Assembly (NCBI GenBank): GCA_026018925.1
Contig: JAKSZU010000008.1
Span: 61,775,027-61,839,026, forward strand
DNA from: Tupaia tana
Lineage: Eukaryota; Chordata; Mammalia; Scandentia; Tupaiidae
Length of the DNA: 64,000 nt
Direction of reading: 5' to 3'
A program made the translations under genes and the position numbers. The notes beneath the pieces are model-generated. The model was not told the origin of the DNA, did no database searches, and worked only from the letters and a program-made list of their open reading frames with translations. Positions 42,640 through 53,459 of this stretch are shown piece by piece (the stretch's first letter is position 1; every line of letters starts with the position of its first letter).

Positions 42640-44436
42640 AAGTTCAGGGGAAAAAACACAAAAGCAACATGGGCTAATGTTTAAGTTTTTCTTTGTTTAG
42701 ACAGTGAACTTGTAGCTTTTGTATTGACAAAGTTGTCAAAAGGTATATGATCTCTAATTGCTAATTATGATTAATTTAGATTTCCTTAGTTATCTTGTGC
42801 TAATTTATTTGCATATAGGTCTCAAGTTTAAGAGGACTTAGATTGTCAAGAGTTTTGTAGCTCTTTTCCTATCTCCATGTGCTTTGAATTAGAGAATCTG
42901 TGCTTTCCTCTGTTCTTTTAAAAATAATAGCTGCTTCTGTATTCCTATTGAGTTTTGAAGTATAATTCAAATAATTCACTTATTGATAGGTTTCTGACTT
43001 TATTCTATGACAGTATGAAAACACAGTGTGGTCATACTTTTTTTGGAGGAAAAGAAAAATTCAAGGCTAAAGGATTAATTTATTTTAAAAGTAACTCATT
43101 GTTAATGAAAGAGAAATGAAATATGAAAACAAGACAAACTGAACAATTATCTTCCTAACTGATTTTCTCTATTTGCTATGTTAACTTTGTATGTCTTTAT
43201 TCCTTTTAATGTATCAGAAGAGAATTAGAGAGTTTTTTCTTCACTGATTCCTAAAACATTTCCAAAAATGCAAGATGAAAATCTAAAATCAACATTGTCA
43301 TATTTGTCTTATACCCTGAGGCACAAGAAAATGAAAACTTTATGTCTATTTCATAATATTTTATTCATTTTTCTTTTCTTCTCAAGCCTTGACCTACTTT
43401 CACAACTGATTTTAGCTAGCCATTTTTGTGGTCTTAAATGTTTGTTTTTAAAATATATTTTCATTTTAATGCATAGCCACAACCAAGAGCAAATTACAAC
43501 AATGTGAAAGAATAATTAATGCATAGCCACAACCAAGAGCAAATTACAACAATGTGAAAGAATAATTAATGGGACTCATTTTGAAGAAACGTAAAACAAA
43601 ATTAATTTTTGCTAAGATAAATGTTAGTGTATACAAAATGTAATTAAATTCTGGTCCTATTATGGATTGTATGACAATCTTCAATACAATTTTTAAAATA
43701 AAAATATAATATCTTTAATTGAGCAGGAAAAATACTTCTGAGTATAAAAAGCAGATTAGTGCAGTTCAAATATATAAATTATTTTTTAAAAAAGATTAGG
43801 ATTCAAAGAAAAGTATCAATAGAATTTTATGTGCTAACTGTCCCTTCCCATTTACACATTTGACATTATTAATTTAAATATCTTGACAAGATAGCTCATA
43901 ATGTAATTCTTGATGACATAACTTTTTTCTAATATAGTCTAAATGGCAAGGAGGTTAAGAGGGCTCCTATATTTTTTGAGAAAAAATAGATTTAGTATAG
44001 TTTTCAAAATTTTTAGTCCTTATTACATTTATAGTGAATGAAGTATTACCTTAAATTGTAATGAGAATCTAGTATTGTAATCCACTGTACCCCACTAAAA
44101 AAATACTAACAATGAATCTACATTTCTCAGACAGTAACTGAAAACAAAACCCAATTATTCAATTAGTGTCCACAAAATATTTAACATTCAGAAGGTTTGT
44201 AACATGCATGTGTTTTAAAACTTGTGGTAATAAAGATGTGTATGAAAACAATGGAAATCAGTATTTATTTTATTTACTGCTTAGTATGGTAACCATGCAC
44301 GTAAGAATACATTTTTGAAAAGTTAGAAAATAAAATGGGAGAAAAACATCTTTTAAGATAAAAACAAAAAGATAAAATTACTATGAATAAATGTAATACA
44401 AAATGTTCAGGGGCTACATAAAGACAATTTTAAAAT
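42640..44436. other. No gene or repeat recognised, apart from a tandem duplication
   Basis: 1.8 kb, strongly AT-rich. ORF 43,268-43,507 (79 codons) covers part of the duplication at 43,471-43,570 and has no domain. Possibly old LINE sequence, but no diagnostic segment was found. Confidence 0.4.
43471..43570 (+). repeat. Perfect 50 bp tandem duplication
   Basis: Unit starting GCATAGCCACAACCAAGAGC and ending AAGAATAATTAAT occurs at 43,471-43,520 and 43,521-43,570 without a mismatch. TTAAT borders each unit, so the duplication could have arisen by slippage or end-joining at that short homology. Confidence 0.97.
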
Positions 44437-44447
44437 ATGAAGAGAGG

Positions 44448-44700
44448 GAGCCAGCAGGTAGAATAGTGGTTAAGGCACTGGACTCCCACGTGGGTGACTA
44501 CAGTTCAAGTCCTGGACTCAGTGGCTTGAAACTCATGACGGGCACATGTGCATTCATGCCCAAAATTCCCAGAGTGGAAAGGAGGAAAAACAATTGCAGT
44601 GTGACTATCCCCCACAATGATTTCTCCCTATCTGACTTTCTGTCTCTCCAGTGAGTACACATGCTCTATAGCAGAAATATCTCTAAAATTTTTTTAAGAA
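44448..44700 (+). mobile_element. SINE-A-type, middle-aged
   Basis: GGGAGCCAGCAGGTAGAATA, GGTTAAGGCACTGGACTCCC, CAGTTCAAGTCCTGG head, GACGGGCACATGTGCATTCA middle, TC tract, GTACACATGCTCTATAGCAG end. Confidence 0.9.
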
Positions 44701-44860
44701 AATCAAGAGAGGATCCAATATTAGAAATGTTATTTGTTTCTAAATTAATCTATAAACTCAGTTTAATATCAAAATTACTAACAGTAAATTTTTCTAAAAA
44801 TATAAAAAGCTTATTTTAAAAATGTTTTTTAATAACATTTAAGAATAAGTGAGAAGATCT

Positions 44861-45117
44861 GGGAACAGCAGTTGGTGTAATGGCTATGTTGCTGGACTCC
44901 CATGTAGTCAACCATGGTTCCGGTCCCAGACCCGGTGGCTTAAACTCACGCTGGGTGCGTGTGCATGCGTACCCAAGATCCTGAGAGGAGAATGGAGAAG
45001 AAGGGATTGCAGTGTGGCCATCCCCCCTGTGGGGTGGGGGTGATTTCTGGCTTTCTGTCTCTCTGTCTTTCCAGCAAGTGCACGCGCCCTATATCAAAAA
45101 CTTTTCCAAAAAAAAAG
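44861..45117 (+). mobile_element. SINE-A
   Basis: GGGAACAGCAGTTGGTGTAA head, GGTTCCGGTCCCAGACCC, GCGTGTGCATGCGTACCCAA, CCCCCCTGTGGGGTGGGGGT, CGCGCCCTATATCAAAAAC. Duplication AAGTGA(G)(A/G)AGATCTG at 44,846-44,860 and 45,118-45,132. Confidence 0.94.
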
Positions 45118-45132
45118 AAGTGAGGAGATCTG

Positions 45133-45752
45133 AAAAGTAATAAGGGGTAAGGGATCTGCCAGATAATATTAATTATAAAACTATAACATTTTAACTAGTT
45201 TGGCACTGGATATATGTAAACTAATATGTAGACATATTAAAATCCAGAAATATATCCATATGTTTATGGAAAGACATAGGATAATGGTGCTACTTCAAAC
45301 ATCTGGAGAAAAGACGGACTTAACATATTTTTAATTAGGTAAATGATTTATCTGAGTGTGTAATAATTTTTTAAATATGTGTAATTATTAGAGAATTTAT
45401 ATTTGCATAACTAAGTATACATTTGTATATATACACCTGTGTATATGTGTATATAACTACATGTATGTGTGCGTGTAAACATTGTGAATGCATATGTGTG
45501 TATATATGTGTATATGTGAAAGAAGAAAAAAAAAAAGTACCTAAACTTATATTAGATATGCTGTTTTATGGTACTATGTTTGTAGTTTTTATTTTATGAA
45601 TTCTTGGGTTTTTTCTTTTCTTGGTTCAGAAAATGGTACATTATAATAATATAATCTTAAGCTCAGTATGAAGATTAAAAAGCTTCAGGAAAAATAACAT
45701 TTGATCTTTTTCATTTTCCACTGAAACTATAGCAATAGAATAAAAAAATTTC
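45133..45752. other. No gene; TG/TA-rich simple stretch
   Basis: 45,410-45,520 is a degenerate (TATG/TGTG)n stretch. The rest is AT-rich with nothing nameable. Confidence 0.5.
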
Positions 45753-45899
45753 TGGGGCCCAGCAGGTGGCGTGGTGGATAGGGGTGCTGGATTCCCACAT
45801 GACCAACTCCTATTTGAGTCCTGGACCTAGTGGCTTGCTTTCTCACTTTCCCTCTCTCTTGCTCTATCTCTCTCTGGTCAAATTAAAAAAAAAAAAAAA
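45753..45899 (+). mobile_element. SINE-C
   Basis: GGGGCCCAGCAGGTGGCGTG, GTGCTGGATTCCCACATGAC, TATTTGAGTCCTGGACC head joined to AGTGGCTTGCTTTCTCAC, TC tract, TCTGGTCAAATTAAAAAAAA tail. Confidence 0.92.
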
Positions 45900-46015
45900 T
45901 CTAAAAAAGAAAATTCTCTGAAAAAATTATGAACAAGAAAACTACATAAACTTTTCATGGGAAATTCAGATAGTATCATTTAAATACTATAATTTAATCA
46001 ATAGATTTAACACTT

Positions 46016-46272
46016 TTTTTGGGGGGGAGAGGTTTTTGCTATTGGGCGCATGCGCTCGCCAGACAGAGAGAGACAGAGATAGAAAGCAAGAAATCACCCC
46101 CCAGAAGGGATGGCCACGCTGCAATCCCTTCTCCTCCATTCTCCTCTCGGGATCTTGGGCACACACACACACACGCGCCCGGCGTAAATTTAAGCCACCG
46201 GGTCCAGGAATCAAACCGCAGTCAACTATGTGGGAGTCCAGCGACATAGCCATTACACTAACTGCTGGTCCC
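46016..46272 (-). mobile_element. SINE-A, young
   Basis: Reverse orientation: GCTATTGGGCGCATGCGCTC, CACCCCCCAGAAGGGATGGC, (CA)n short run, CGCGCCCGGCGTAAATTTAA, GGAATCAAACCGCAGTC, CACTAACTGCTGGTCCC. Duplication TAGATT(T)AACACTTT at 46,002 and 46,273. Confidence 0.94.
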
Positions 46273-46287
46273 TAGATTAACACTTTT

Positions 46288-47030
46288 AAAACATAATTTA
46301 AATTTTAGAATGAATTTAAAATACTCTGTGCAATGATAAATTATCTTGGAATTAAAAAGCAAACAGAAATAAATGCTGATGATTTAAGTAAACAGCAAAT
46401 CTAATAAAGGTTTTGGTAGGATGATAATATACTAATCCTTACTAAATGAATATGGACAAAGACTCCCCATCCAAAAATGAAACAAGTAAATTAAATGAAA
46501 AAAAAAAGTAAACAAGTAGATTGGCAGCTCTGACATAAAAAGTATGTACTGGGAAAAAACTATCACAATTTCATGGAGTTCAATTTTCAAATAAATCATT
46601 GATCTCCAAGTTCATTTACTCTTGGGAAAACAAAGCTTTCTCTTTGAAGAGAAAATGGCTTGTTTTAAAGGCAGAAAGAGTACTTGTGTATACAACATGT
46701 TAATGATTTAAGTATAAACATCAGAAATATATGTATTGAATTTCATTCCATAAGTGCAAGGCTTATAAATTAACGGAAAACTCCTTCAGGCTGCATGTTT
46801 TATCAAACCTACAGCAAACTAAAATAGTCTTAAAATGTTATAAAAACCCAAATTGTGGCCAAAAGTACCCATCTCAGGATCAAACAAAAACACTATAGTC
46901 AAAATTCTATTTATACTACTCAGAAGAGAATAGCATGGGGAACTCTAACAATCGGTAGAAGGTGAAATATACCTCTTTAGGGAATTCTGAACTTACCTTC
47001 TCTCTCTGTCTTACAAAAATACATTGTATT
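46288..47030. other. No gene or repeat recognised
   Basis: AT-rich; no ORF above 60 codons. Confidence 0.4.
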
Positions 47031-47292
47031 GGGAACCAGCAGTTAGCGTAATGGCTATGTCACTGGACTCCCACGTAGTCGACCACGGTTCGTGTCCCGG
47101 ATCTGGTGGCTTAAAAGTCACGCCAGGCGTGTGTGCGTGCGTGCCCAAGATCCCGAGAGGAGAATGGAGGAGAAGGGATTGCAGCATGGCTATCCCCTCT
47201 GGGGGGTGATTTCTCGCTTTCTGTCTCTATGTCTCTCTCTGTCTGTCTGGCGAGCACATGCGCCCTATAGCAAAAACCTTTCCAAAAACAAA
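47031..47292 (+). mobile_element. SINE-A, young, GGGAACCAG subfamily
   Basis: GGGAACCAGCAGTTAGCGTA head, GTCGACCACGGTTCGTGTCC at the B box, GGCTTAAAAGTCACGCCAGG, GCGTGTGTGCGTGCGTGCCC, GGCGAGCACATGCGCCCTAT end. No clear target duplication was found. Confidence 0.95.
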
Positions 47293-48142
47293 CCATGGAA
47301 TTTATAACATTTAAGAAATAATTCATAAAAGCATCAATAAATAAGGTGTATGCAGACACACAAAAATCACCCTGCAATATGATATTCTGGTATGAAAGCA
47401 AGTGACAGCTCAGCTCTCTGCTTCATTAAGATGCCTTTTTCTTTCATTAACACCCATTTCCTACTCTCAGTATGGGAGACATTCCACCCACTTTGTAACA
47501 TGCACATACAGACAGACACCAGGTGCATTTTTAGCTTCTTTAGAATATAACATTTCAATTATTTCAATGCTGTAGTGGCTCTGTAATGCATCAACACAGC
47601 TGGGCTGACGTACCTGGCGTAGAATTCCTTTCCCTCTATATTTTATTAGAGGGTACAAAAGAGAAACGAGAGATTCTTGTGGGAGATTTTGGAGGTGGAA
47701 GCAAAGCAGCGATCGCTACGCTGCTCACTCATGTTTATTTTCCAGCTCACCTACTGGACCTGATGGAGTGGCCAAACACGCAATTCTTGTACTTCATATT
47801 GTCTTTCAGTATTAAGACTACTGGGCCAGGGGTGTATTTTTAGCTCGCTCAATAAGGAGCCTTAAGTTTGGCCAGAAGACCCACTACCATCCAGGTCAGA
47901 GAGAACGAGAACTGTCAGGGATTTCAGTTTGAACTCATAGGTTTGTTTATGCCACCCCCGCTGTGTGTCTTTGGGTTTCCCATTTGTTCTTGCTCTTTTG
48001 ACTTCATATGCACCTTTCCTTCCTAACTACTTTTCTTTAAGACTTAAAGTTTGATCATCGGACATGAAGATAACAACTTTACAGAGCCTGCTTAATCAAC
48101 TCTGGTAACTGCATTAGGTTAAATCCCTGCAACAAAATGGTG

Positions 48143-48143
<1 letters not shown>
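47293..48143. other. No gene; unassigned, richer in GC than its flanks
   Basis: 47,590-47,990 has several CpGs (GCGATCGCTACG at 47,710) and reads like an old mobile element or unique sequence, but I cannot name it. ORF 47,586-47,843 (85 codons) has no recognised domain. Confidence 0.35.
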
Positions 48144-48178
<35 letters not shown>

Positions 48179-48230
48179 TTTCCTAGTGGTTCTGCTTCTC
48201 TGATTAAACTTTGACTGCTACAGATACTCA
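48144..48230 (+). repeat. (CA)n microsatellite in an old unassigned repeat
   Basis: (CA) run at 48,144-48,175, then TAGTGGTTCTGCTTCTCTGA, TTAAACTTTGACTGCTACAG. Same layout as at 19.94 kb. Confidence 0.7.
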
Positions 48231-48840
48231 GAACATAGGCTCACTGGCTGCAGATGTCTAATATATTTGAGATTCAGAAAACCCCTCAAATGAGCCTACC
48301 ATTTCCACAACAACACCCGTGCTGATTTCCTAGTTCAGCTGTGAAAATGCCTATGCAACAACTGCTTCTTTATATTCAGGTGTTTATTGAAATGTTCTTG
48401 AATTTCTGGTCAATATTTTTTTGGTCGCTAGTGACAAAAACCTAACTTAAACTAGCTTAGGTCAAAAAAGAATTCATTGAGTTGTGTAAGCAAATAATAG
48501 GAAAGGTAGGAAAACTGGAAGCAGGAAATGAGATACCATCTGAACTTTCACTGATCTCTAAATTAGTTCCTTGTTTTTCAACTTCTGTCTCTCAAACCAA
48601 CCTTCTGACAAAAGACTCTAAAAGGATACTGTGACTTCCAGGCTCTGTTCCACTAGATGTAACCCCAGAAAACAAAAGGGTATTTTTCTCTTTTCTTTTC
48701 TTATTGAACAGCTCCTGTTAAAAAATATCCTGATAGAGGCCTTTAATCAGCTTCTATGACTAAGACTCAGGTGTTGAAAAAGAAAGGAACTAAGCACTAG
48801 TTGGCAAATATTAGTAGAATAATGATGCAGAAAAGAAATA
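48231..48840. other. No gene; possible decayed old repeat
   Basis: 48,440-48,690 (CCTAACTTAAACTAGCTTAG, AATTCATTGAGTTGTGTAAG) recalls a widespread old mammalian repeat. Family is not assigned. Confidence 0.3.
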
Positions 48841-48847
48841 TTTTATT

Positions 48848-49112
48848 GGGACCAGCAGTTAGCGTAACGGCTATGTCGCTGGACTCCCATGTAGTCAACT
48901 GTGGTTCGAGCCCCAGACCCAGTGGCTTAAACTCACTCCGGGCGCGTGTGCGTGCGTGCCCAAGATCCCAAGAGGAGGATGGAGGAGAAGGAATTGTGGC
49001 GTGGCCATCCCCCCCTGGGGGGTGATTTCTCGCTTTCTGTTTCTCTGTCTCTCTCTGTCTCTCTGGTGAGCACACACGGCTTATAGCAAAAACCTCTAAA
49101 AAAATTTTTATC
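48848..49112 (+). mobile_element. SINE-A, young
   Basis: GGGACCAGCAGTTAGCGTAA head, GGTTCGAGCCCCAGACCC, GGCGCGTGTGCGTGCGTGCC, CCCCCCCTGGGGGGTGATTT palindrome, GTGAGCACACACGGCTTATA end. Target duplication unclear. Confidence 0.94.
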
Positions 49113-49284
49113 AAATATGCAAAGGCACAGCTATCAAGAGAAGAAGGGAAGTCTCTCTCTGGAAAGTGTATGTGCCCTCTGGCAATAGAGAGTGAGAGAA
49201 TGAACCATTAACAAATCTAGATTGCAGTAATAGAAACAGACCGTTGAAATAAGAGTGAAGATTCTTCCCAAACCTATGATCTAT

Positions 49285-49543
49285 GAATCTTTTCTTTTTT
49301 TTTTTACTTTCTTTCTTTCTTCCACGAGTGAGAGAAACAGAGAGAGACAGCGAATGAGAGATAACATCCCAACAGAGTCTTGACACTGTAATTCAACCAA
49401 GCCTCAGTCAGCCCCAGACTGTGGGCATGTGCATGCCTGGCATACTCAGAGAGATTCTCCGCACACAATCCCAGAAACTTCCCACATGGGTCAACCTCAC
49501 AGAGTGCCAACTTTTACTGCTATGCCACTGCACAGCTTTAATC
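49285..49543 (-). mobile_element. SINE-B, reverse orientation
   Basis: T/TTTC tail, CCACGAGTGAGAGAAACAGA, CAGAGTCTTGACACTGTAAT, CAGCCCCAGACTGTGGGCAT, GTGCCAACTTTTACTGCTAT, GCCACTGCACAGC. Diverged head; the middle matches SINE-B rather than SINE-A. Confidence 0.7.
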
Positions 49544-49549
49544 TATAAC

Positions 49550-50555
49550 TCCCATAGCTTGTAAATTGAGAACTAATTCTTATAATTTGGTTTCCATATA
49601 AATTTTAAGAAACCGATGGGACACAGCAATATTTTTTTAATGTATTTTAAAATTTTATCTATAATGTTTTAATATACAATTTTTAAGATTCTCTATAGAA
49701 TATTTTTCACAGGTGTAAAAAATTAAATAGATAGATAAATAGACATAGATAGTTATAGTTACGTATCAGGCCTACTTCTAGTTTAGGCTAGATATATTGG
49801 TCCTATGATCACAGTAATTATAATTTGTTAACTAAGCTCCACCTATAAAGTTCACTGGTGAGTTTCTTAAATGAGCCATTTAGAATCAATAATTATGGCC
49901 CAATCTTCCAGCTATGCTGGGAAATGAGACTAAACATATTTAAATTCTGTAACACAAGGCTGAGAAACACTCCCTGGAAGCAGAAATCATTTGTACTTTG
50001 ACATATGCTCTAGTTTATAGTGATTCTTACACCCTAAAGTATTACCTCATTACCATCTGCTCACAACTTTCAACTCTCACCTCTGACATTGTTCAGTGAG
50101 GCAATGGGAACAAGCCTGCATTGCCTAGATTCAGTTAAACTATTTCAGAATTGACTCCTGACTGAAGACATATATTCCAGGGCTCAAATCTCATTGGGAA
50201 AAGACATCAATTCAAAGTAGATCTTTGGCAGAGTTTAAAGAAATATCTGGGTGAATAGAAGGTCAAAGAGATAGCTCCATATGTTAAGTAATAGAATTTG
50301 AAATGAATATAAAATTAAATATTACAATGAAATATGAGAGACATAGTCATGGACTGATAATAAATGGAATAAATGGATAAAGCAAAATGTAGACAATGTA
50401 ATAAGAATTAAGTGCTAATGAACCAATGAGAGACATTGTGTGGGCATTGTTATTAACTGATAAAGCTGAGAAAAAAAAGATAATATTAGATAGTGGAATG
50501 ACATTATCTGCTTCTGACATTTCCTGCTATGTACTTTCTTAAATCTGAGTATGAT
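49550..50555. other. No gene or repeat recognised
   Basis: AT-rich with (GATA)-like ATAGATAGATAAATAGA at 49,727-49,743. Nothing else nameable. Confidence 0.4.
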
Positions 50556-50843
50556 TGATTCATTGCTCATTTATCTATTTCTTTGTAATCATTTAACATA
50601 TATCGACTAGGTACATAGACAATGCCAGAGACTTAATAGGAAGTGAAAGAAGAACAAGATATCCTCCACATTTCCTACGATATCCTACACTCTGGTTTAT
50701 GCATAAAATAAATAATAATGTAAGATAATTGTGTAAATGCCAAAAGGAGAAACATCGAGAACAGATACTCTGGGAGTTCAAAGTAAGGGTACCATTTCAC
50801 AGTGAAATGAACTTGAGCAGTAAAGGAGGGAATTATGAGTAAG

Positions 50844-50875
50844 TAAGATGTGAGCTTGGTAAGATGTGAGCTTGG
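50844..50875 (+). repeat. 16 bp perfect tandem duplication
   Basis: TAAGATGTGAGCTTGG is repeated twice head to tail. Confidence 0.95.
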
Positions 50876-50897
50876 TCTTAAAAAATGAGGATTTACA

Positions 50898-51140
50898 GGA
50901 CTAGCAGGTGGCATAGTGGTTGGGACACTGGACTCCCACGTGGTCGACCACAGTTTAAGTCCCAAACCTGGTGACAAAACTCACAACAGGTATGTGTGCA
51001 TGCATGCCCAAAGTCCTTAGAGGAAAATGGAGGGGTAAGAATTATGGCATGGCCATCCCCTTGGGGTGGTGGGGTGATTTCTTGCTTTTTGTCTCTCTAG
51101 CAAATGTACACTCCCTATAGCAAAAATCTCTCAAAAAAAG
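50898..51140 (+). mobile_element. SINE-A-type, middle-aged
   Basis: GGACTAGCAGGTGGCATAGT, GGTTGGGACACTGGACTCCC, ACGTGGTCGACCACAGTTTA, ATGTGTGCATGCATGCCCAA, CCCCTTGGGGTGGTGGGGTG, CACTCCCTATAGCAAAAATC. Confidence 0.92.
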
Positions 51141-51454
51141 GCAGGATTTGAATTTGTGGTGGAATGACCTTTCCATGGAAAGGTCTCCAAGAAGAAATGA
51201 GTTTCTTTGCTGAGGGAGGAATGTTCCCTCACTGCTTTCTTCCTCACATTGCCACAATGAGTCAATCACAAATTCTGTACCCACTTCACCACTCCACACC
51301 CGCTGGTATCCTAATCTCTGTGCATCACTGAGCCAACATCCTGTTTATTATTCCAGATTTATTTTCATTTTTGACATTATAGTTAAAATGATCATCCAAA
51401 AATGAATAGATGAAAGGAGCATTTCCACTTAATCCTTCAATCATTTTCTTTTTT

Positions 51455-51915
51455 TAATTCAAGATCTTCTAACACCTAACCCCTGTCTAGGTCTCTGCTT
51501 CTTTTCTCACCATACTTCTAATACATCCATGAACATGTATTCCATTGCTCATATTCCATGGTATGTTCTGCTCCCATGTGTTTGAGACAGATCTTTTTCT
51601 GCTTTCCCAATCCCACTTCTTCCCAATGTAATACTTACACACTCTTCCCATTTCAGCTTAAACATTACTTCCAAAGGGAGATTACTCTTAGCCCTAAACT
51701 ACATTAGGTCTCCCTGTTAAATGAACACACCATTTTCTGCATATCCATTATTGCATTCCTCACAGTATTTTGTAAATAATTTTGCTCTGTCTTTACTAAA
51801 ATATCATAAGCTCTATGAAGGCCAACTTAATATTCTTCATCTCTGTCTATGATATGTCATATAATTAGAATATAGTGGGTAATCAATAGAGACTTATATA
51901 ATGAATGAATAAGAG
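51455..51915 (+). mobile_element. L2 fragment with 3' end
   Basis: TGCTTTCCCAATCCCACTTC, CAGCTTAAACATTACTTCCA, GAGATTACTCTTAGCCC, CCTCACAGTATTTTGTAAAT, ATAAGCTCTATGAAGGCCAA, AATATAGTGGGTAATCAATA follow the L2 3' region in order. About 460 bp, the longest L2 piece here. Confidence 0.78.
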
Positions 51916-51983
51916 TCAGATAATAAAGTCAGTATCCACTAGACAAAAGAGTTTAGATTTTAATCTCTATAAATAAGAAGTCA

Positions 51984-52234
51984 GGGACCAGCAGAGGGTG
52001 TAATAGTTATGTCACTAGTCTCCCATGTGGTCAAACATGGTTCGAGTCCCAGACCTGGCAGCTTAAAACTAATGCTGCGCATGTGTGCATGTGTGCCCAA
52101 AATCCTGAGAGGAGAATGGAGAATAAGGGATTGTGGCATGGCATCCTCCCCTTGGGGAGGTGATTTATTACTTTCTGTTTCTCTGTTTCTTTATGCCCCC
52201 TAGAGCAAATATCTCTCAAAAAAATTTAGAAAAA
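51984..52234 (+). mobile_element. SINE-A
   Basis: GGGACCAGCAGAGGGTGTAA head, CATGGTTCGAGTCCCAGACC, GGCAGCTTAAAACTAATGCT, CTCCCCTTGGGGAGGTGATT palindrome; the GCGAGCGC segment before CCC is lost. Duplication AAGAAGTCA at 51,975-51,983 and 52,235-52,243. Confidence 0.92.
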
Positions 52235-52244
52235 AAGAAGTCAG

Positions 52245-52660
52245 AGAAAGTGTTTGAGCAAGAGGGGATGACAGTGATCTTTTATGAAGATATGTATGAA
52301 ATGGATCTGAAGAGAATAAATTAAGAAAAACAATTATGACATCTTTATATCGATCTATTTGTGAAAAAATAGGAAACTGGGCTAAGGTAGGGACTGTGGG
52401 AATAAAAATGAAGGAATAAATTAAAAACCCAATAGGATGTATAGACTAATTGTGCATAGGGAAAAGTCAATAAGTACATAAAGTTTAAGTAAAGGAAAGG
52501 AAAATTTAAAAGGGGACTAGAATTTGAAGAGGGTTCATTAAATTTTGACCATATTAAAACTGAGATAATGATGAAACATCTAGGTGAATATGTCCTGTGG
52601 TCAAAAGGAATATGGAATTAAAGGTACAGAATTAAAATATTATGATAAAGGTGACAATCT
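52245..52660. other. No gene or repeat recognised
   Basis: A-rich sequence; possibly old LINE, but without a diagnostic segment. Confidence 0.35.
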
Positions 52661-52661
52661 A

Positions 52662-52882
52662 CAGTAGGGAGGTCAGAGAACTGGGAGCCATAGGCCAAAT
52701 ATGGCCTACCACTGCCTGTTTTTATACATAAAGTTTTATTGCAACACTGCAATTTTTATTTCTTGCTACAACAGCAGAAATGAATAGTGTCTGTAGAGGT
52801 GAATCATCATAGAGACTGTCTGAGTTGCAAATTTAGCTCTTTATTTGATCCTGAACAGAAAACTTTACTGATCTATGATCTA
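52662..52882 (+). mobile_element. hAT-type non-autonomous DNA transposon
   Basis: Starts CAGTAGGGAGGTCAGAGAAC and contains ATAGGCCAAATATGGCCTAC, TTTTTATACATAAAGTTTTA, TTGCAACACTGC, AGAGACTGTCTGAG and end GAACAGAAAACTTTACTGAT. The two ends are roughly inverted repeats. This matches a common hAT element of mammals; exact family name not given. Confidence 0.75.
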
Positions 52883-52948
52883 TAAAAATAGACCAACTGC
52901 ATAAATGATGGTAATAAACTTAGATGTAAATAAATTTATCACATTCAT

Positions 52949-52954
<6 letters not shown>

Positions 52955-53003
<49 letters not shown>
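52955..53003 (+). repeat. (TA)n microsatellite
   Basis: About 24 uninterrupted TA units. Confidence 0.97.
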
Positions 53004-53006
<3 letters not shown>

Positions 53007-53459
53007 TAGGCTTATATGTACACATATATGAAACTAACATTTATCCAAATGCTATAGGAATTGATATAACATAAGGAAAGACAGAGAGAAAGTATGACAA
53101 GTAAAACACTAATATTTTACCAAAAGAGATGAGAATATAAAATTCATGTGGTGTGATCACTGGTATGTCCCCTGAAGAAAGACAAATTATGTTTTCTTCT
53201 GCTTAAGAAATCAATAACTACAAAACAACAGCAACCTGTGAGCTAAGCTGTCTCTAAAATTGTGTTTATAAATTTTGTTTGTTTCATAGTTTATGGCAGG
53301 AAGGTTTTATAGAGGGTGGTAAATGCATACAATTTGTCCCATCATCTAAGGTTTGTGTGCTGGATAGCAATATACCAGATAAAGCTAATATTTCATGGGA
53401 CCTGTTGTTATTATATCTACCATCACAGAAAATTAAGCTTGGTTCTTAAAGCGCCCCAA

